Shown in pieces: positions 54,394 to 54,463 of a DNA stretch of 54,463 nt. Position 1 is the stretch's first letter, and every line of letters begins with the position of its first letter. Under the pieces are notes generated by a model. That model saw only the letters and a program-made list of their open reading frames with translations. It did not search any database and was not told the origin of the DNA. This DNA comes from Phycisphaerales bacterium (GTDB lineage Bacteria; Planctomycetota; Phycisphaerae; Phycisphaerales; UBA1924): NCBI GenBank assembly GCA_020853815.1, contig JADYYE010000164.1, forward strand, positions 1-54,463. The letters run 5' to 3'. The translations under genes were made by a program, and so were the position numbers.

Positions 54394-54463
54394 GCGAGAC
54401 AGCGAGACAGCGAGACAGCGAGACAGCGAGACAGCGAGACAGCGAGACAGCGAGACAGCGAGA
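54394..54463 (+). repeat. 8-bp satellite GCGAGACA, cut by the window end
   Basis: From about 54394 to the last base the sequence repeats GCGAGACA with no variation, about 8-9 units. An imperfect unit (GCGAGGTA) lies just before. The array runs out of the window, so its true length is unknown. Confidence 0.9.

Noticed and set aside
1-54463. Defence island, prophage or integrated element
   Set aside because: No integrase, transposase, phage structural gene, toxin-antitoxin pair or restriction gene is seen. The GIY-YIG-like gene alone is insufficient.

Overview
The window is high-GC, densely coding bacterial chromosome. It most likely comes from a planctomycete of the Phycisphaerae type. Evidence for this is three prepilin-like proteins with the H-X9-DG tail motif, a surface protein with an LEPR-XLL motif behind its N-terminus, a planctomycete-style Ser/Thr kinase (broken here), TPR-sulfotransferase fusions, a TM/zinc-ribbon protein, and a protein with an IPAP...RRRR sorting-like C-terminus. 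No rRNA, tRNA, CRISPR array, integrase or transposase was recognised.

Layout. 1-707: repeats only (a 104-bp dispersed element, then a 138-bp tandem array). 708-7100: tsaE, YbjQ-family protein, TM/zinc-ribbon protein, 63-bp hairpin-repeat array, small lipoprotein, metK, a kinase pseudogene, purM. 7200-17180: two tandem prepilin-like genes, a double thioredoxin-fold protein, a dicarboxylate/cation symporter, an intradiol-dioxygenase-fold protein, sucC, a lipoprotein, a queuosine-precursor transporter, dapF and two small membrane proteins. 17376-22712: three tandem TPR-sulfotransferase paralogues. 22763-28047 (all minus strand): SOUL-like protein, third prepilin, nuoB, YihY-type membrane protein, RluB-type pseudouridine synthase. 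28174-37509: a large cell-surface block with a coiled-coil protein, a Pro-rich/PDZ/GNDxY-repeat exported protein and an LEPR-XLL FG-GAP protein. 37523-46418: a disrupted M28 peptidase, exported GH13 enzyme, FHA-GAF-SpoIIE phosphatase, GIY-YIG-like protein, isocitrate dehydrogenase, lysine-rich DinB protein and a six-repeat exported protein. 46419-46998: repeat-only gap. 46999-54013: PfkB kinase, ALDH7-type dehydrogenase and rpiA, the trmB-queC-queE operon, and an ITPase. The window ends inside an 8-bp tandem repeat.

Regulation. At least fifteen genes have a TANNNT box ending 5-9 nt before the start codon and little or no Shine-Dalgarno sequence. This is the layout of a -10 element driving a leaderless mRNA, and it resolves several start codons, including GTG starts. 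Genes inside operons (queC, queE, the second and third sulfotransferases) instead overlap the previous stop codon or carry an SD.

Two genes (kinase, M28 peptidase) have both ends recognisable but an internal deletion with a frameshift. Intergenic DNA is rich in short-word satellites (7-, 8- and 9-bp units) and in larger dispersed repeats. I see no complete new defence or mobile system. The most unusual items are the leaderless promoter pattern, the 104-bp dispersed repeat, the tandem sulfotransferases and the surface-protein block.
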